The notes beneath the pieces are model-generated. The model did no database searches and had not been told where the DNA came from. It was given only the letters and a program-made list of their open reading frames with translations. 64,000 nt of DNA from SZUA-36 sp964650905 (GTDB lineage Bacteria > Pseudomonadota > Gammaproteobacteria > Xanthomonadales > SZUA-36), in contig CAZYVH010000004.1 of assembly GCA_964650905.1 (NCBI GenBank), positions 1 through 64,000 on the forward strand, written 5' to 3'. This document shows positions 51,769 to 61,286 of this stretch, piece by piece. Each line of letters begins with the position of its first letter. Positions within the stretch are counted from its first letter, which is position 1. A program made the translations under genes and the position numbers.

Positions 51769-52827
51769 GTGAACAGCGAATGCAAAAGAAAACACAGTTT
51801 GAGATACCGTGACGCAGGTGTGGATATTGATGCGGGCATTGCACTGGTTGAACGCATAAAACCCGCGGTAAAGTCCACCCGCCGCGACGGCGTTTTGACC
51901 GGCCTGGGTGGCTTTGGTGGTCTTTTTCAACTTGACACCGATCGCTATAAACAACCGCTGCTGGTCTCCGGCACCGATGGCGTTGGCACCAAACTGCTAC
52001 TGGCCAGGCAAATGAACAACCACACCAGCATAGGCATCGACCTGGTTGCCATGTGCGTCAACGATATTTTGACCTGTGGTGCAGAGCCCTTGTTTTTCCT
52101 GGATTACTACGCTACCGGAAAGCTTGAACTCGATGCCGCACAGACCGTCATTGAGGGCATTGCCGAAGGTTGCCGCCAGGCTGGCTGCGCACTGATCGGA
52201 GGGGAGACCGCTGAAATGCCCGGTATGTATGCCGGGGATGAATATGACCTGGCGGGGTTCAGTGTGGGTGTGGTCGACCGGCCACGACTGATTGACGGAA
52301 GCCGCATCCAGGCTGGTTATATTGCATTAGGACTACCATCTTCCGGACCACACTCCAATGGCTACTCTTTGATCAGGAAGGTACTGGCACAATCATCCGA
52401 TGGGCCTTCTTTGCCACTTGCGGGCACAACGCTCGGTGAGGCCTTGCTGACACCAACGCGGATTTACGTTAAAACCCTGTTGCCGCTGATAGCAAAGTAC
52501 ACCATTGATGGCTTGGCACACATTACCGGCGGTGGTCTTTCAGATAACATCATACGTGTCATACCTGAACACCTTGGCCTCGAAATTGACCTGTCGGCCT
52601 GGGTCATGCCACCGGTTTTTGACTGGTTGCATAGACGCGGCAACATTGACCAGGCTGAAATGTTGCGAACCTTCAACTGTGGTATTGGCATGGTGGCGCT
52701 GGTGGCCCCGGATGAGGTGAATGGGATTTGTCGTGAACTCGCACTGGCTGATGAAACCGTCCATGTCATCGGCCGGGTCACCGGACAGCCAAGCGGCAAT
52801 TCACGGGTCAGTTATATCCACTCATGA
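51769..52827 (+). CDS. purM: Phosphoribosylformylglycinamidine cyclo-ligase PurM
   Basis: A 352-residue enzyme of purine synthesis that forms the imidazole ring of AIR. The N-terminal YRDAGVDIDAG block, GLGGFGGLFQLD and SGTDGVGTKLLLA are diagnostic. The GTG at 51769 is the only reasonable start. It overlaps purN by 4 bases (ATGA). No PurR box is visible in the short intergenic region. Confidence 0.95.
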   Translation: MNSECKRKHSLRYRDAGVDIDAGIALVERIKPAVKSTRRDGVLTGLGGFGGLFQLDTDRYKQPLLVSGTDGVGTKLLLARQMNNHTSIGIDLVAMCVNDILTCGAEPLFFLDYYATGKLELDAAQTVIEGIAEGCRQAGCALIGGETAEMPGMYAGDEYDLAGFSVGVVDRPRLIDGSRIQAGYIALGLPSSGPHSNGYSLIRKVLAQSSDGPSLPLAGTTLGEALLTPTRIYVKTLLPLIAKYTIDGLAHITGGGLSDNIIRVIPEHLGLEIDLSAWVMPPVFDWLHRRGNIDQAEMLRTFNCGIGMVALVAPDEVNGICRELALADETVHVIGRVTGQPSGNSRVSYIHS

Positions 52828-53501
52828 CGTCACCAGCACTTAATGTAGCCGTGCTGATATCCGGGCGTGGCAGCAACCTCAAAGCCATGATTGACGCCAT
52901 TGCTTGCAATCGTTTGAACATGCGTATTCTAAGAGTAATCTCCAACCGTGCTGATGCCGCCGGCATTGCCCATGCACAAGCAGCGGGGATCCCCGTCAGC
53001 GTCATCAGCCACAAAACCTATCCCGAACGGCAATTTCACGATGCCGCCATCAACCAGGTACTGGAAAACGCGCGGGTGGAGCTGATTATCCTGGCCGGTT
53101 ACATGCGTATACTGACTGAAGTATTCACACGGAAATTTGAAGGCCGTGTGATCAATCTGCACCCTTCCCTGCTGCCACTCTACAAGGGTCTGGATACCTA
53201 TAACCGGGCCCTCAAAGCCGGTGACAGCGAAACCGGCGCCAGTATACATTTCGTCACCACCGGCCTCGATGCCGGTCCCATCATCGCCCAGGTCCGGATA
53301 CCCATCAAAAAAACCGATGATGCCATGTCACTCAGTACCCGCCTGGCGCCGCAGGAACATCGACTGTTGGTCGCAACACTCGAAATTTTCTGCCAGAAAA
53401 AAATTCGTCTCGAAGCGGGTCATGTTTTCCATGCGGACCAGCGACTGGAAAAGCCACTGCAGTTGCGGGCCGACGGCCGGCTGATAAAACATACAGGTTA
53501 A
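52824..53501 (+). CDS. purN: Phosphoribosylglycinamide formyltransferase PurN
   Basis: A 225-residue folate-dependent transformylase. The GAR-binding ISGRGSNLKAMI, the catalytic NLHPSLLPLYKG and the GLDAGPIIAQ stretch are clear. It overlaps the preceding purM by 4 bases and the convergent murA by 4 bases at its stop. Confidence 0.95.
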   Translation: MTSPALNVAVLISGRGSNLKAMIDAIACNRLNMRILRVISNRADAAGIAHAQAAGIPVSVISHKTYPERQFHDAAINQVLENARVELIILAGYMRILTEVFTRKFEGRVINLHPSLLPLYKGLDTYNRALKAGDSETGASIHFVTTGLDAGPIIAQVRIPIKKTDDAMSLSTRLAPQEHRLLVATLEIFCQKKIRLEAGHVFHADQRLEKPLQLRADGRLIKHTG

Positions 53502-54751
53502 ATTCGACGGATTCTCGCACCCAGTTGACCGAGTTTTTCCTCAATGTTTTCATAACCGCGGTCGATGTGGTAAACCCGATCCACCAGCGTGGTGCCGTCA
53601 GCCACCAGACCGGCCAGTACCAACCCAGCCGAGGCACGCAGGTCGGTCGCCATAATTGGCGCACCGTGTAAGGCCGGCACCCCCCTGATAATGGCTGAAT
53701 TACCTTTCAGCGTTATATCTGCACCAAGCCTGACCAGTTCCTGGACGTGCATGAAACGGTTCTCAAAAATGGTTTCCGTAATGATGGCGGTACCATCGGC
53801 AACCGTGTTGAGCGCCGTGAACTGGGCCTGCATATCGGTGGCGAACCCCGGGTACGGCGCGGTAGTTATATCGACCGCCTTTGGCTTACGGCCATGCATG
53901 TCCAATGCAATCCAGTCTTCCCCTGTCTCAACATCTGCACCAGCCTCGCGCAATTTTTCAATCACCGAATCCAGGTCATGCGCACGCGCCCTGGTGACAC
54001 GTACACGTCCAGATGTGATAGCACCCGCGACCAGGTAAGTGCCCGTCTCAATACGATCGGGCAAAACGGAATATTCAGCGCCATGCAGGCTGTCCACCCC
54101 TTCAATGGTGATGGTATTGGTGCCTGCGCCGCTGATCTTTGCACCCATGGCGATGAGAAAATTCGCCAGGTCGACAACTTCCGGTTCCTGTGCCGCGTTT
54201 TCCAGGACGGTCGTGCCCATGGCGAGGACGGCCGCCATCATGATGTTCTCTGTACCGGTTACAGTAACCGTATCAAACAGAATGCTTGCGCCCTGAAGCC
54301 GCTTTGCGTGTGCCTGGATATTACCATTGACCACAGTAACCTCTGCGCCCAGTTGCTGCAGGCCACGCAAATGCAGATCAACCGGTCGTGAACCAATCGC
54401 GCAACCACCCGGTAAGGAGACGAAAGCACGGCCGAAGCGCGCCACCAACGGACCCAGCACCAGGATGGAAGCGCGCATGGTTTTAACCAGGTCATAGGGC
54501 GCTTCGAATTGCTGTATGCCACGTGGGTCGATCTCGATACGCATGTGCTCGTCGACCACCAGGCTGGCACCCATACGGCCCAGTAACTCCATGGTCGTCG
54601 TGACGTCCCTGAGGTGGGGGACATTGCTAATTTTTGAGGGCCCATCAGCAAGCAGGCTGGCTACCAGGATGGGCAGCACGGCATTCTTGGCGCCAGACAT
54701 CCAGACCTCGCCGTCCAGCGGCAAACCACCGGCAATCTGTATACCTGCCAT
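53498..54751 (-). CDS. murA: UDP-N-acetylglucosamine 1-carboxyvinyltransferase MurA
   Basis: A 417-residue enzyme for the first committed step of peptidoglycan synthesis, target of fosfomycin. Catalytic Lys22 and Asn23 are in SGAKNAVLP and the reactive Cys117 in LPGGCAIGSRPVDLH, so the enzyme should be fosfomycin-sensitive by sequence. Start overlaps the IbaG stop by 1 base (TGATG), so translation is coupled. The gene ends 4 bases inside the convergent purN. Confidence 0.95.
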   Translation of the reverse strand: MAGIQIAGGLPLDGEVWMSGAKNAVLPILVASLLADGPSKISNVPHLRDVTTTMELLGRMGASLVVDEHMRIEIDPRGIQQFEAPYDLVKTMRASILVLGPLVARFGRAFVSLPGGCAIGSRPVDLHLRGLQQLGAEVTVVNGNIQAHAKRLQGASILFDTVTVTGTENIMMAAVLAMGTTVLENAAQEPEVVDLANFLIAMGAKISGAGTNTITIEGVDSLHGAEYSVLPDRIETGTYLVAGAITSGRVRVTRARAHDLDSVIEKLREAGADVETGEDWIALDMHGRKPKAVDITTAPYPGFATDMQAQFTALNTVADGTAIITETIFENRFMHVQELVRLGADITLKGNSAIIRGVPALHGAPIMATDLRASAGLVLAGLVADGTTLVDRVYHIDRGYENIEEKLGQLGARIRRI

Positions 54752-54984
54752 CAGTCGTCTTCAACTTCGGGCAGTTCGGTACGCAAACCCAGCGCATGTA
54801 TCTCATTACCCATCAAATCACCCAGGGTGGCATAGACCAGCCGATGGCGTTGCAACGTTGACTTGCCCTCAAAAACCGCACTGCGTACGACGGCTTCAAA
54901 ATGAACGCCGTCTTCACCACTGACCGTAACATCGGCGTCTTTCAATCCTGCACGTATCATTTGTGCAATCGTTGTACTATCCAT
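54751..54984 (-). CDS. ibaG: BolA-family protein IbaG
   Basis: A 77-residue BolA-like protein (ADVTVSGEDGVHFEAVVRS, RLVYATLGDLMGNEIHAL). IbaG with a monothiol glutaredoxin helps handle Fe-S clusters and supports the envelope. It sits before murA as in E. coli, but the mla genes usually upstream are missing. Its upstream region contains an inverted-repeat element. Confidence 0.9.
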   Translation of the reverse strand: MDSTTIAQMIRAGLKDADVTVSGEDGVHFEAVVRSAVFEGKSTLQRHRLVYATLGDLMGNEIHALGLRTELPEVEDD

Positions 54985-55049
54985 AGACTAAGGCCTGCTA
55001 ATGTTTATTATGTGTTGACCGGATGGCCATGGGGGACAAACGGACTTGA

Positions 55050-55134
55050 GCCAGGGAGTCTCTGATTTATTCATGAACTGCTAACCTTGCGTCCAAAATC
55101 CACTACACTCAGAATTAATCAGAGGCTTCCTTGC
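55050..55134. repeat. Imperfect terminal inverted-repeat element between ibaG and yrbG
   Basis: Arms GGAGTCTCTGATT near 55055-55067 and AATCAGAGGCTTCC near 55117-55130 are inverted around about 50 bases; similarity extends to about 24 bases per arm with mismatches. It has the look of a miniature IS-derived element, but no clear target duplication is seen. Confidence 0.5.
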
Positions 55135-55248
55135 AGGAATGATTATAATAATGGATTCCGGCGTCATTAAAAACTCCCGATACATGCAAAACGAATCGCA
55201 GATTGCCATGCAGCAGACTTTTAAACCCGAAGTGGACCACGCTACACT

Positions 55249-56223
55249 ATGTTAATCGCTGTCATCCAGTTGATCGCTGGTTTTCTGTTACTGGTTTGGG
55301 GTGCAGACCGTCTCGTTGCCGGCGCTTCGGCCGCCGCAAGGAACTTCGGTGTTTCACCGCTGGTGATAGGGCTGACCATCATTGGCTTCGGAACATCGGC
55401 CCCTGAACTGGTTGTTTCAGCGGTCGCCTCGCTCAAGGGTAACGAAGGTCTTGCCGTTGGCAATGCCATTGGTTCCAATATTGCCAACATGGGGTTGGTG
55501 CTGGGCATAACCGCCTTGATTTACCCACTTCGGCTGGAATCCACGGCACTGAAACGTGAATACCCCATGCTGCTGCTGATCATGCTGGTGTGTTTTCTAA
55601 TGGCGCTCAATGGGCTATACAGTCACCTGGAAGGCTGGATTCTTCTTGGCATTTTGCTGGCTGTTATTGTCTGGATTGTCCGAATTGGCCTGCGCCGCTC
55701 GCCGTCCGATCCACTGGCGGAAGAGTTTGCAGCTGAAATACCTGAAAATACACCTACAAGAATCGCCTTGTTATGGCTTATGGCGGGTCTGATTGTGCTA
55801 CCCGTGAGTTCGAAATTCCTGGTGGATGGAGCGGTCAGCATTGCACACATACTGGGAGTGACCGATACGACCATCGGTCTGACGATCGTAGCGCTCGGCA
55901 CCAGCTTGCCCGAGCTGGCAACGGCGGTTACCGCGGCATTACGAAAAGAAGACGATCTGGCTATCGGCAACATCATTGGTTCCAACATTTTCAACCTGTT
56001 GGGTGTGCTGGGGATTGCAGCCGTGATACGCCCGGTAGAAATATATACCATCATTCTCGCCCGCGATTTTCCCGCCATGTTCCTGATCACTGGTGCACTC
56101 TACCTCATGGCTTCCGATTTTCGTGGTCCAGGACGCATCGGCAGACGCTCCGGCGGCGTGTTATTGATAATGTTTGTTGGCTATGTGACCATGGTCTGGC
56201 TAAGTTCAAGGCCGGTTATTTAA
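55249..56223 (+). CDS. yrbG: Calcium/sodium antiporter YrbG
   Basis: A 324-residue CaCA-family exchanger. The two alpha repeats are visible as GTSAPELVVSAVASLKGNEGLAVGNAIGSNIAN-type (GFGTSAPELVVS, NAIGSNIAN) and GTSLPELATAV, NIIGSNIFN. About ten membrane helices. It is the first gene of the yrbG-kdsD-kdsC-lptC-lptA-lptB run. Confidence 0.92.
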   Translation: MLIAVIQLIAGFLLLVWGADRLVAGASAAARNFGVSPLVIGLTIIGFGTSAPELVVSAVASLKGNEGLAVGNAIGSNIANMGLVLGITALIYPLRLESTALKREYPMLLLIMLVCFLMALNGLYSHLEGWILLGILLAVIVWIVRIGLRRSPSDPLAEEFAAEIPENTPTRIALLWLMAGLIVLPVSSKFLVDGAVSIAHILGVTDTTIGLTIVALGTSLPELATAVTAALRKEDDLAIGNIIGSNIFNLLGVLGIAAVIRPVEIYTIILARDFPAMFLITGALYLMASDFRGPGRIGRRSGGVLLIMFVGYVTMVWLSSRPVI

Positions 56224-56233
56224 GGCCTGTTAA

Positions 56234-57217
56234 ATGCACATGGAAATCGACAGCAAAGCCCTGAAAACTCTGGCCAGGGCCGTGGTAAAAACAGAAGCCA
56301 CGGCAGTTGCCAACCTCGAAGCACGTATCGACAACAAGTTTGTGCATGCCTGTGAGCTCATACTCAACTGTCGCGGCCACATCATTGTGCTGGGTGTGGG
56401 CAAGTCGAGTCATATCGGCAGCAAGATCGCAGCGACACTCGCCAGCACCGGGACCCCCGCATTTTTTGTTCACCCCGCCGAAGCGTCGCACGGCGATCTC
56501 GGCATGATCACAGCCGGTGATGTCGTGCTGGTGCTGTCCAACTCCGGTGAAGCCGATGAAGTCAGAAGATTACTTCCTGTACTCAAACGCCTGGGCACCC
56601 CAATCATTGCACTGACCGGCAAGCCAGCTTCCACGCTGGCCGGCCATGCGGATGTCAATATCAATGTCGCCGTTGAAAGCGAAGCCTGTCCACTGGGCCT
56701 GGCACCCACTTCCAGCACCACTGCAGCCCTGGTTATGGGTGATGCACTGGCGGTTGCATTGCTTCAAAAACGTGGCTTTACAAAGGAAGATTTTGCCCGT
56801 TCCCATCCGGCGGGCCAAATTGGAAGACGTCTGTTGCTGCATGTGAAGGACATCATGCACAGCGGTGCTGAGATGCCATTCGTCGACCTGGGGGCAACCC
56901 TTTCAGAAACCATCATGGAGATGAGCAGAAAACGCCTTGGTATGGTTGCCATTGTCGATGCTGAAATGCAGGTCCAGGGTGTTTATACCGACGGCGATCT
57001 GCGCAGAACCATGGAACAAGCGCTTGATCCGCATAGAACAGTCATTGGAGATGTGATGACCCGCAACGGTAAAACAATACACCCGCATGCACTGGCGGCC
57101 GAAGCGGTAAAACTACTGCAAAACCACAAAATCCAGGGTCTGCTCGTAACCGATGAGGCCTTGCATCTACTCGGTGTTCTGAATTTCCATGACTTATTAC
57201 AAGCGGGCGTGGTCTGA
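56234..57217 (+). CDS. kdsD: Arabinose-5-phosphate isomerase KdsD
   Basis: A 327-residue isomerase that starts Kdo synthesis from ribulose-5-phosphate. An N-terminal SIS domain (GVGKSSHIGSKIA, EASHGDLGMI, LSNSGEADEV) and two C-terminal CBS domains (from about 205) are clear. The zinc-ligand His in EASHGDLG is present. It ends directly before kdsC. Confidence 0.93.
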   Translation: MHMEIDSKALKTLARAVVKTEATAVANLEARIDNKFVHACELILNCRGHIIVLGVGKSSHIGSKIAATLASTGTPAFFVHPAEASHGDLGMITAGDVVLVLSNSGEADEVRRLLPVLKRLGTPIIALTGKPASTLAGHADVNINVAVESEACPLGLAPTSSTTAALVMGDALAVALLQKRGFTKEDFARSHPAGQIGRRLLLHVKDIMHSGAEMPFVDLGATLSETIMEMSRKRLGMVAIVDAEMQVQGVYTDGDLRRTMEQALDPHRTVIGDVMTRNGKTIHPHALAAEAVKLLQNHKIQGLLVTDEALHLLGVLNFHDLLQAGVV

Positions 57218-57754
57218 ATGCCCGGCATCGACCCTGCATTGCAAGAGCGTGCTGCTGCCATACGGCTGCTGGTGCTTGATGTGGACGGTGTATTGACCGA
57301 TGGCAAACTCCTGTTTGACTCAGGGGGCAACGAACTAAAAACGTTTAATACCCGTGATGGTTTTGGCATGAAAGCATTGCAACAAAGCGGTATAGATGTG
57401 GGGATTATCACTGCCAGGACATCGACTGCTGTAACCCGGCGTATGCAACAGTTGGGAATTGAGCATGTCTATCAGGGGTGTGAAAACAAACTCGACGCTT
57501 TTTTGCAGATACTGGCAGTTACTGGTCTGGATGCACGACAGGTCTGTTATGCCGGTGATGACTGGATAGACCTGCCCATTCTGGTGCGCGCCGGTCTTGC
57601 AGTAGCCGTCGCTGACGCCGAAGCCCGGGTTAAGGAAAACGCCCATTGGGTCACCCAACAGCGTGGCGGAGAGGGTGCGGTCAGGGAAATTTGCAATTTG
57701 ATACTGACAGCGCAGGACAAAGACCATGTCATCCTGGAAGAAATTCTGACATGA
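57218..57754 (+). CDS. kdsC: Kdo-8-phosphate phosphatase KdsC
   Basis: A 178-residue HAD phosphatase in Kdo synthesis. The nucleophile DVDGVLTDG is at residues 21-29 (Asp21, Asp23), followed by FNTRDGFGMKAL, ITARTS and CYAGDDWIDLP. It starts directly after kdsD and its stop overlaps lptC as ATGA. Confidence 0.93.
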   Translation: MPGIDPALQERAAAIRLLVLDVDGVLTDGKLLFDSGGNELKTFNTRDGFGMKALQQSGIDVGIITARTSTAVTRRMQQLGIEHVYQGCENKLDAFLQILAVTGLDARQVCYAGDDWIDLPILVRAGLAVAVADAEARVKENAHWVTQQRGGEGAVREICNLILTAQDKDHVILEEILT

Positions 57755-58317
57755 TGACGACGCGCAAGTCGCGTCAGGGGATTATTTTCCTGGTGTTATT
57801 GACGCTTGGCAGTTTCTGGCTCAGCCACAAAAATGTAGAGGAACGAAAAACCCCTGTAACCGACCTCGACCAGAGCATTGACTATGTCTTACAAAATTTC
57901 AATTTGCAGATTTTTGACACATCTGGACGGCTGACGTTGAACTTGCACGCACCACTGTTTAGAAACAACCCGGTGATGAAACTGGGTACAATAGATCACC
58001 CTGTCATTGCACTGGAGCAATCAGAAACAGAGTGGGCGCTTGTTGCAGAACGAGCCACCATGACCGAAGACCGGCATCACATCCACCTCTTTGGACATGT
58101 TATTGTGCAGCGCTTCGAGACGGCAACCGGCAACCATACACAGATGAATACACGTGAGATCGAAGTGGAAATACCAGCACAAACCGCCAGCACAGCAGAA
58201 CCAGTCAGCCTGTCTGATGGTCGAAACCATATGCAAGCCCTGGGTATGGATCTGGATATAAAAAGTGGTCGATTCCAACTAAGACAAAATGTAAAGGCAA
58301 GCTATGCAGTTGATTAA
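57751..58317 (+). CDS. lptC: LPS export protein LptC
   Basis: A 188-residue bitopic protein with an N-terminal membrane helix (residues 11-25) and a beta-jellyroll periplasmic domain (DQSIDYVLQNFNLQIFDTSG). It receives LPS from LptBFG and passes it to LptA. The frame extends to 57646 but the ATG at 57751 overlaps kdsC by 4 bases and precedes the membrane segment. It overlaps lptA by 14 bases. Confidence 0.9.
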   Translation: MMTTRKSRQGIIFLVLLTLGSFWLSHKNVEERKTPVTDLDQSIDYVLQNFNLQIFDTSGRLTLNLHAPLFRNNPVMKLGTIDHPVIALEQSETEWALVAERATMTEDRHHIHLFGHVIVQRFETATGNHTQMNTREIEVEIPAQTASTAEPVSLSDGRNHMQALGMDLDIKSGRFQLRQNVKASYAVD

Positions 58318-58912
58318 CCGTTATTCAGCACTGCGAATCTGCCTGTGGCTGTTTGTGAGCCTGTTCAGCCTGCCATTGATGGCGCTTAAGTCGGACCGTC
58401 AGATGCCATTGGAAGTTTATGCCGACAACACCAATGGTTTTTTAGGCGACGGCGTTACAACCCTGACTGGAAAAGTAGATGTCCGTCAGGGTAGCCTGCA
58501 CATCACTGCTGATGAGGCTGAGGTCGCGAAAGCCGAAGGGCGGGTCAAATCCGTCTCCTTTCATGGCCACCCGGCATTTCTGGAACAGGAAATTGAAGAA
58601 CAGGGCCTGGTAACCGCTACCGCCAGCAGTATCGATTACCAGGTGGCAAGCGGTCTGGTGACACTCACAGGTAATGCTGACGTCATTCACCCCCAGTACC
58701 GTATCTCCGGCGATCTGCTGACCTATGACCTCAATATCCAGCATTTTGAAGGCAACAGCGATGAGGGCAGTGATGGGAGAGTGAGGATCCAGCTTGATCC
58801 CGAACTGATCGACAAAGCGAAAAACAGTCAGGAAAAGTCTGACAAATCCGACACGCCAGTCATCCCTGAGCAGGGCGCTGATGAAGGGGTGACCGACGAG
58901 GACGAATATTAA
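58304..58912 (+). CDS. lptA: LPS transport periplasmic protein LptA
   Basis: A 202-residue bridge protein. A signal peptide (LRICLWLFVSLFSLPLMA) leads to the OstA beta-jellyroll (DRQMPLEVYADN, VTLTGKVDVRQG, ADEAEVAKAEG, VTLTGNADVIHPQYRI). The last 35 residues are an acidic, Lys/Asp/Glu-rich tail that the core fold does not need. Overlaps lptC; one base before lptB. Confidence 0.9.
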   Translation: MQLINRYSALRICLWLFVSLFSLPLMALKSDRQMPLEVYADNTNGFLGDGVTTLTGKVDVRQGSLHITADEAEVAKAEGRVKSVSFHGHPAFLEQEIEEQGLVTATASSIDYQVASGLVTLTGNADVIHPQYRISGDLLTYDLNIQHFEGNSDEGSDGRVRIQLDPELIDKAKNSQEKSDKSDTPVIPEQGADEGVTDEDEY

Positions 58913-58913
58913 C

Positions 58914-59633
58914 ATGCTCAAGGCTGAAAACCTGCACAAGTCCTACCGCAAAAAAGAAGTAATACGCGGTGTCAATATCGATGTGGAACCCGGTGAGGTT
59001 GTCGGTCTCCTCGGCCCCAATGGCGCCGGGAAAACCACCTGTTTTTACATGATCGTTGGTCTGATCCCAACTGACCAGGGCCGCATCACGGTGGATGATG
59101 TGGACATAACCCACAAGCCTGTGAACATCCGTTCGAGCCTCGGTCTGGGTTATCTGCCACAGGAGGCATCTATATTCCGCAAACTGTCCGTGCGCGACAA
59201 TATTCTGGCAATCCTGGAATTACGCCGTGACCTGGATATGGATGGTCGTAATGAAACGCTGCAAATGTTACTGGAAGAACTTGGCGTGGCGCACCTCGCC
59301 AACCAAATGGGACAAATCCTGTCAGGTGGCGAACGCCGCAGGGTGGAAATAGCACGCGCACTCGCAGCCAAGCCAAGGTTTATGCTGCTGGACGAGCCTT
59401 TTGCCGGCATTGATCCAATTTCTGTCAATGAAATACAAGAAATTGTGACACAACTGACACAGCAGAACATCGGTGTTTTGATCACTGACCACAATGTGCG
59501 TGAAACCCTGGGTATCTGTCACCATGCCTATATTCTCAACGAGGGCCGGGTATTGGCCAAAGGCAATGCAGAGACCCTCCTGGCCAATGAGGAAGTACGC
59601 AAAGTCTATCTTGGCAGCGAATTCAGGCTCTGA
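58914..59633 (+). CDS. lptB: LPS export ABC ATPase LptB
   Basis: A 239-residue ATPase of the LptBFGC exporter. Walker A GPNGAGKTTC, the signature LSGGERRRVEIARAL and Walker B LLDEPFAGIDP are intact, with the typical GYLPQEASIFRKL Q-loop. It follows lptA by one base and precedes rpoN by 30 bases. Confidence 0.95.
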   Translation: MLKAENLHKSYRKKEVIRGVNIDVEPGEVVGLLGPNGAGKTTCFYMIVGLIPTDQGRITVDDVDITHKPVNIRSSLGLGYLPQEASIFRKLSVRDNILAILELRRDLDMDGRNETLQMLLEELGVAHLANQMGQILSGGERRRVEIARALAAKPRFMLLDEPFAGIDPISVNEIQEIVTQLTQQNIGVLITDHNVRETLGICHHAYILNEGRVLAKGNAETLLANEEVRKVYLGSEFRL

Positions 59634-59663
59634 GAAAAGCATTTTCAAGAATTTTAATGACCA

Positions 59664-61124
59664 ATGGTTAACCTGCAACTGAGATTATCCCAAAAGCTCA
59701 CGCTGGCGCCCCAGCTACAGCAGGCAATCCGCTTATTACAACTCAATCGTATTGAATTGCGCGATTACGTACAGGAACAGGTAGACACCAATCCTTTGCT
59801 CGATCAGGAAGATAACCTGCCACCCGAGAGCGAGACCCAAACCGGTACACCAGCAGTAGATGACACGGCTAAGTCAAGCACTGAAGACTGGCAGGAAGAC
59901 GACTCCAACAACATTGATTTTGAAGCTGAAAACTGGCAATTCCAACGCGACACTGAGCCCTGGCCGGATCATTCTGGCTGGTCCGAAGAATATGGAGAGA
60001 GGCAACTGGCCGATACCAGTAGCGCATCCTTGCGCGAACACTTGCTGGAACAAATCCGGCTGGTGCATTTCAGTGACCAGGATGCAACCATCGCCAAGGC
60101 GATCGTGTACGCGCTCGATGATGATGGTTTCCTCATCGATAGCATCACGGAGATATGCAGCAGCCTGTTGCCAGAATACCTGGTTGAAGAAGCCGAGGTG
60201 ATCGCTGTCTTGCACCGGGTGCAACGTCTGGAACCGGTCGGTGTCGCCAGTCGTAATACTGCTGAGTGCATCAGATTACAACTTCAGGCTCAGCCTTCAG
60301 GAACCGCAGGGGTTGGCCTGGCAAACCGCCTGGCGCGGGATTATCTGGACCTGGTTGCGGCCAACGATTACCCTGCAATGCTCAAAACAACCGGTGCTTC
60401 ATCCGAACAGCTCAAACAAGCACTGGCATTGATCCAGAGTCTGGAGCCGAGGCCCGGTGCGCGCTTTGACAACCGCCACGACGAATACGTGGTGCCGGAT
60501 GTATTTGTGCGCCAGGATGGCAACCATTGGGTAACGACACTCAGTCCGGAGAGCAATCCAAGCCTGAAACTGAATAAGTATTACATCAACCTGCTGCGTA
60601 AATCGGGTGGCAATGACGCTGAATACCTGCGCGCACGACTGCAGGAAGCACGTTGGCTGCTTTCCAGCCTTGAGCTTCGCAACCAGACCTTGCTGAAGGT
60701 TTCCCAAAATATTGTTGACCGGCAAAAAACATTCCTCAGCGAAGGAGAAATTGCCATGCAGCCACTGATACTTAATGAGGTTGCTGAGGCGGTTGGCGTG
60801 CATGAGTCAACCGTGTCGCGAGCCACCACGCATAAATACATGCTGACACCGAGAGGAGTTTTCGAACTGAAGTACTTCTTCTCCAGCCATGTGCGCACAC
60901 TCGATGGTGGCCAGGTAAGTGCAGTAGCAACCAAGGCGAGAATCCAGATATTGATAGAGAACGAACCAAGGGAGCAGCCGTTAAGTGATCAGGAGATCTC
61001 CGAATTGTTACGCGAGACCGGAACCTGTGCAGCCCGTCGCACGGTTGCAAAATACCGCGAGTCACTGGGCATCGGTTCGTCCAGTGAACGACGGCGCGTC
61101 TACCGCCGTTCGCTTGTATTTTAA
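59664..61124 (+). CDS. rpoN: RNA polymerase sigma-54 factor RpoN
   Basis: A 486-residue alternative sigma factor. The Gln/Leu-rich activator region I (LRLSQKLTLAPQLQQAIRLL) starts it, an acidic region II follows (about 50-120), and the RpoN box ARRTVAKYRE is at 457-466. It directs transcription of nitrogen, motility and stress genes with enhancer-binding proteins. Part of the rpoN-hpf-ptsN-rapZ cluster. Confidence 0.95.
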   Translation: MVNLQLRLSQKLTLAPQLQQAIRLLQLNRIELRDYVQEQVDTNPLLDQEDNLPPESETQTGTPAVDDTAKSSTEDWQEDDSNNIDFEAENWQFQRDTEPWPDHSGWSEEYGERQLADTSSASLREHLLEQIRLVHFSDQDATIAKAIVYALDDDGFLIDSITEICSSLLPEYLVEEAEVIAVLHRVQRLEPVGVASRNTAECIRLQLQAQPSGTAGVGLANRLARDYLDLVAANDYPAMLKTTGASSEQLKQALALIQSLEPRPGARFDNRHDEYVVPDVFVRQDGNHWVTTLSPESNPSLKLNKYYINLLRKSGGNDAEYLRARLQEARWLLSSLELRNQTLLKVSQNIVDRQKTFLSEGEIAMQPLILNEVAEAVGVHESTVSRATTHKYMLTPRGVFELKYFFSSHVRTLDGGQVSAVATKARIQILIENEPREQPLSDQEISELLRETGTCAARRTVAKYRESLGIGSSSERRRVYRRSLVF

Positions 61125-61223
61125 TTTTTCACAATAGAAAACCATGCTTTTGACGTCTACACTGTAAGTGATAAACAACAAAAATCGACACAACCAGGCG
61201 GACAAAAAAATGCTTTGCCGTCA

Positions 61224-61251
61224 TTGATGCAAGTTAGAGTGACCTTATATT
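61224..61251 (+). promoter_or_regulatory. Possible sigma-70 promoter for hpf
   Basis: TTGATG (61224-61229) and TATATT (61246-61251) are 16 bases apart, 36 bases upstream of the hpf ATG. It would allow hpf to be expressed independently of rpoN. Confidence 0.4.
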
Positions 61252-61286
61252 TAATAGCGAGATTGTAAAATCAAAGGAGATTGTTG

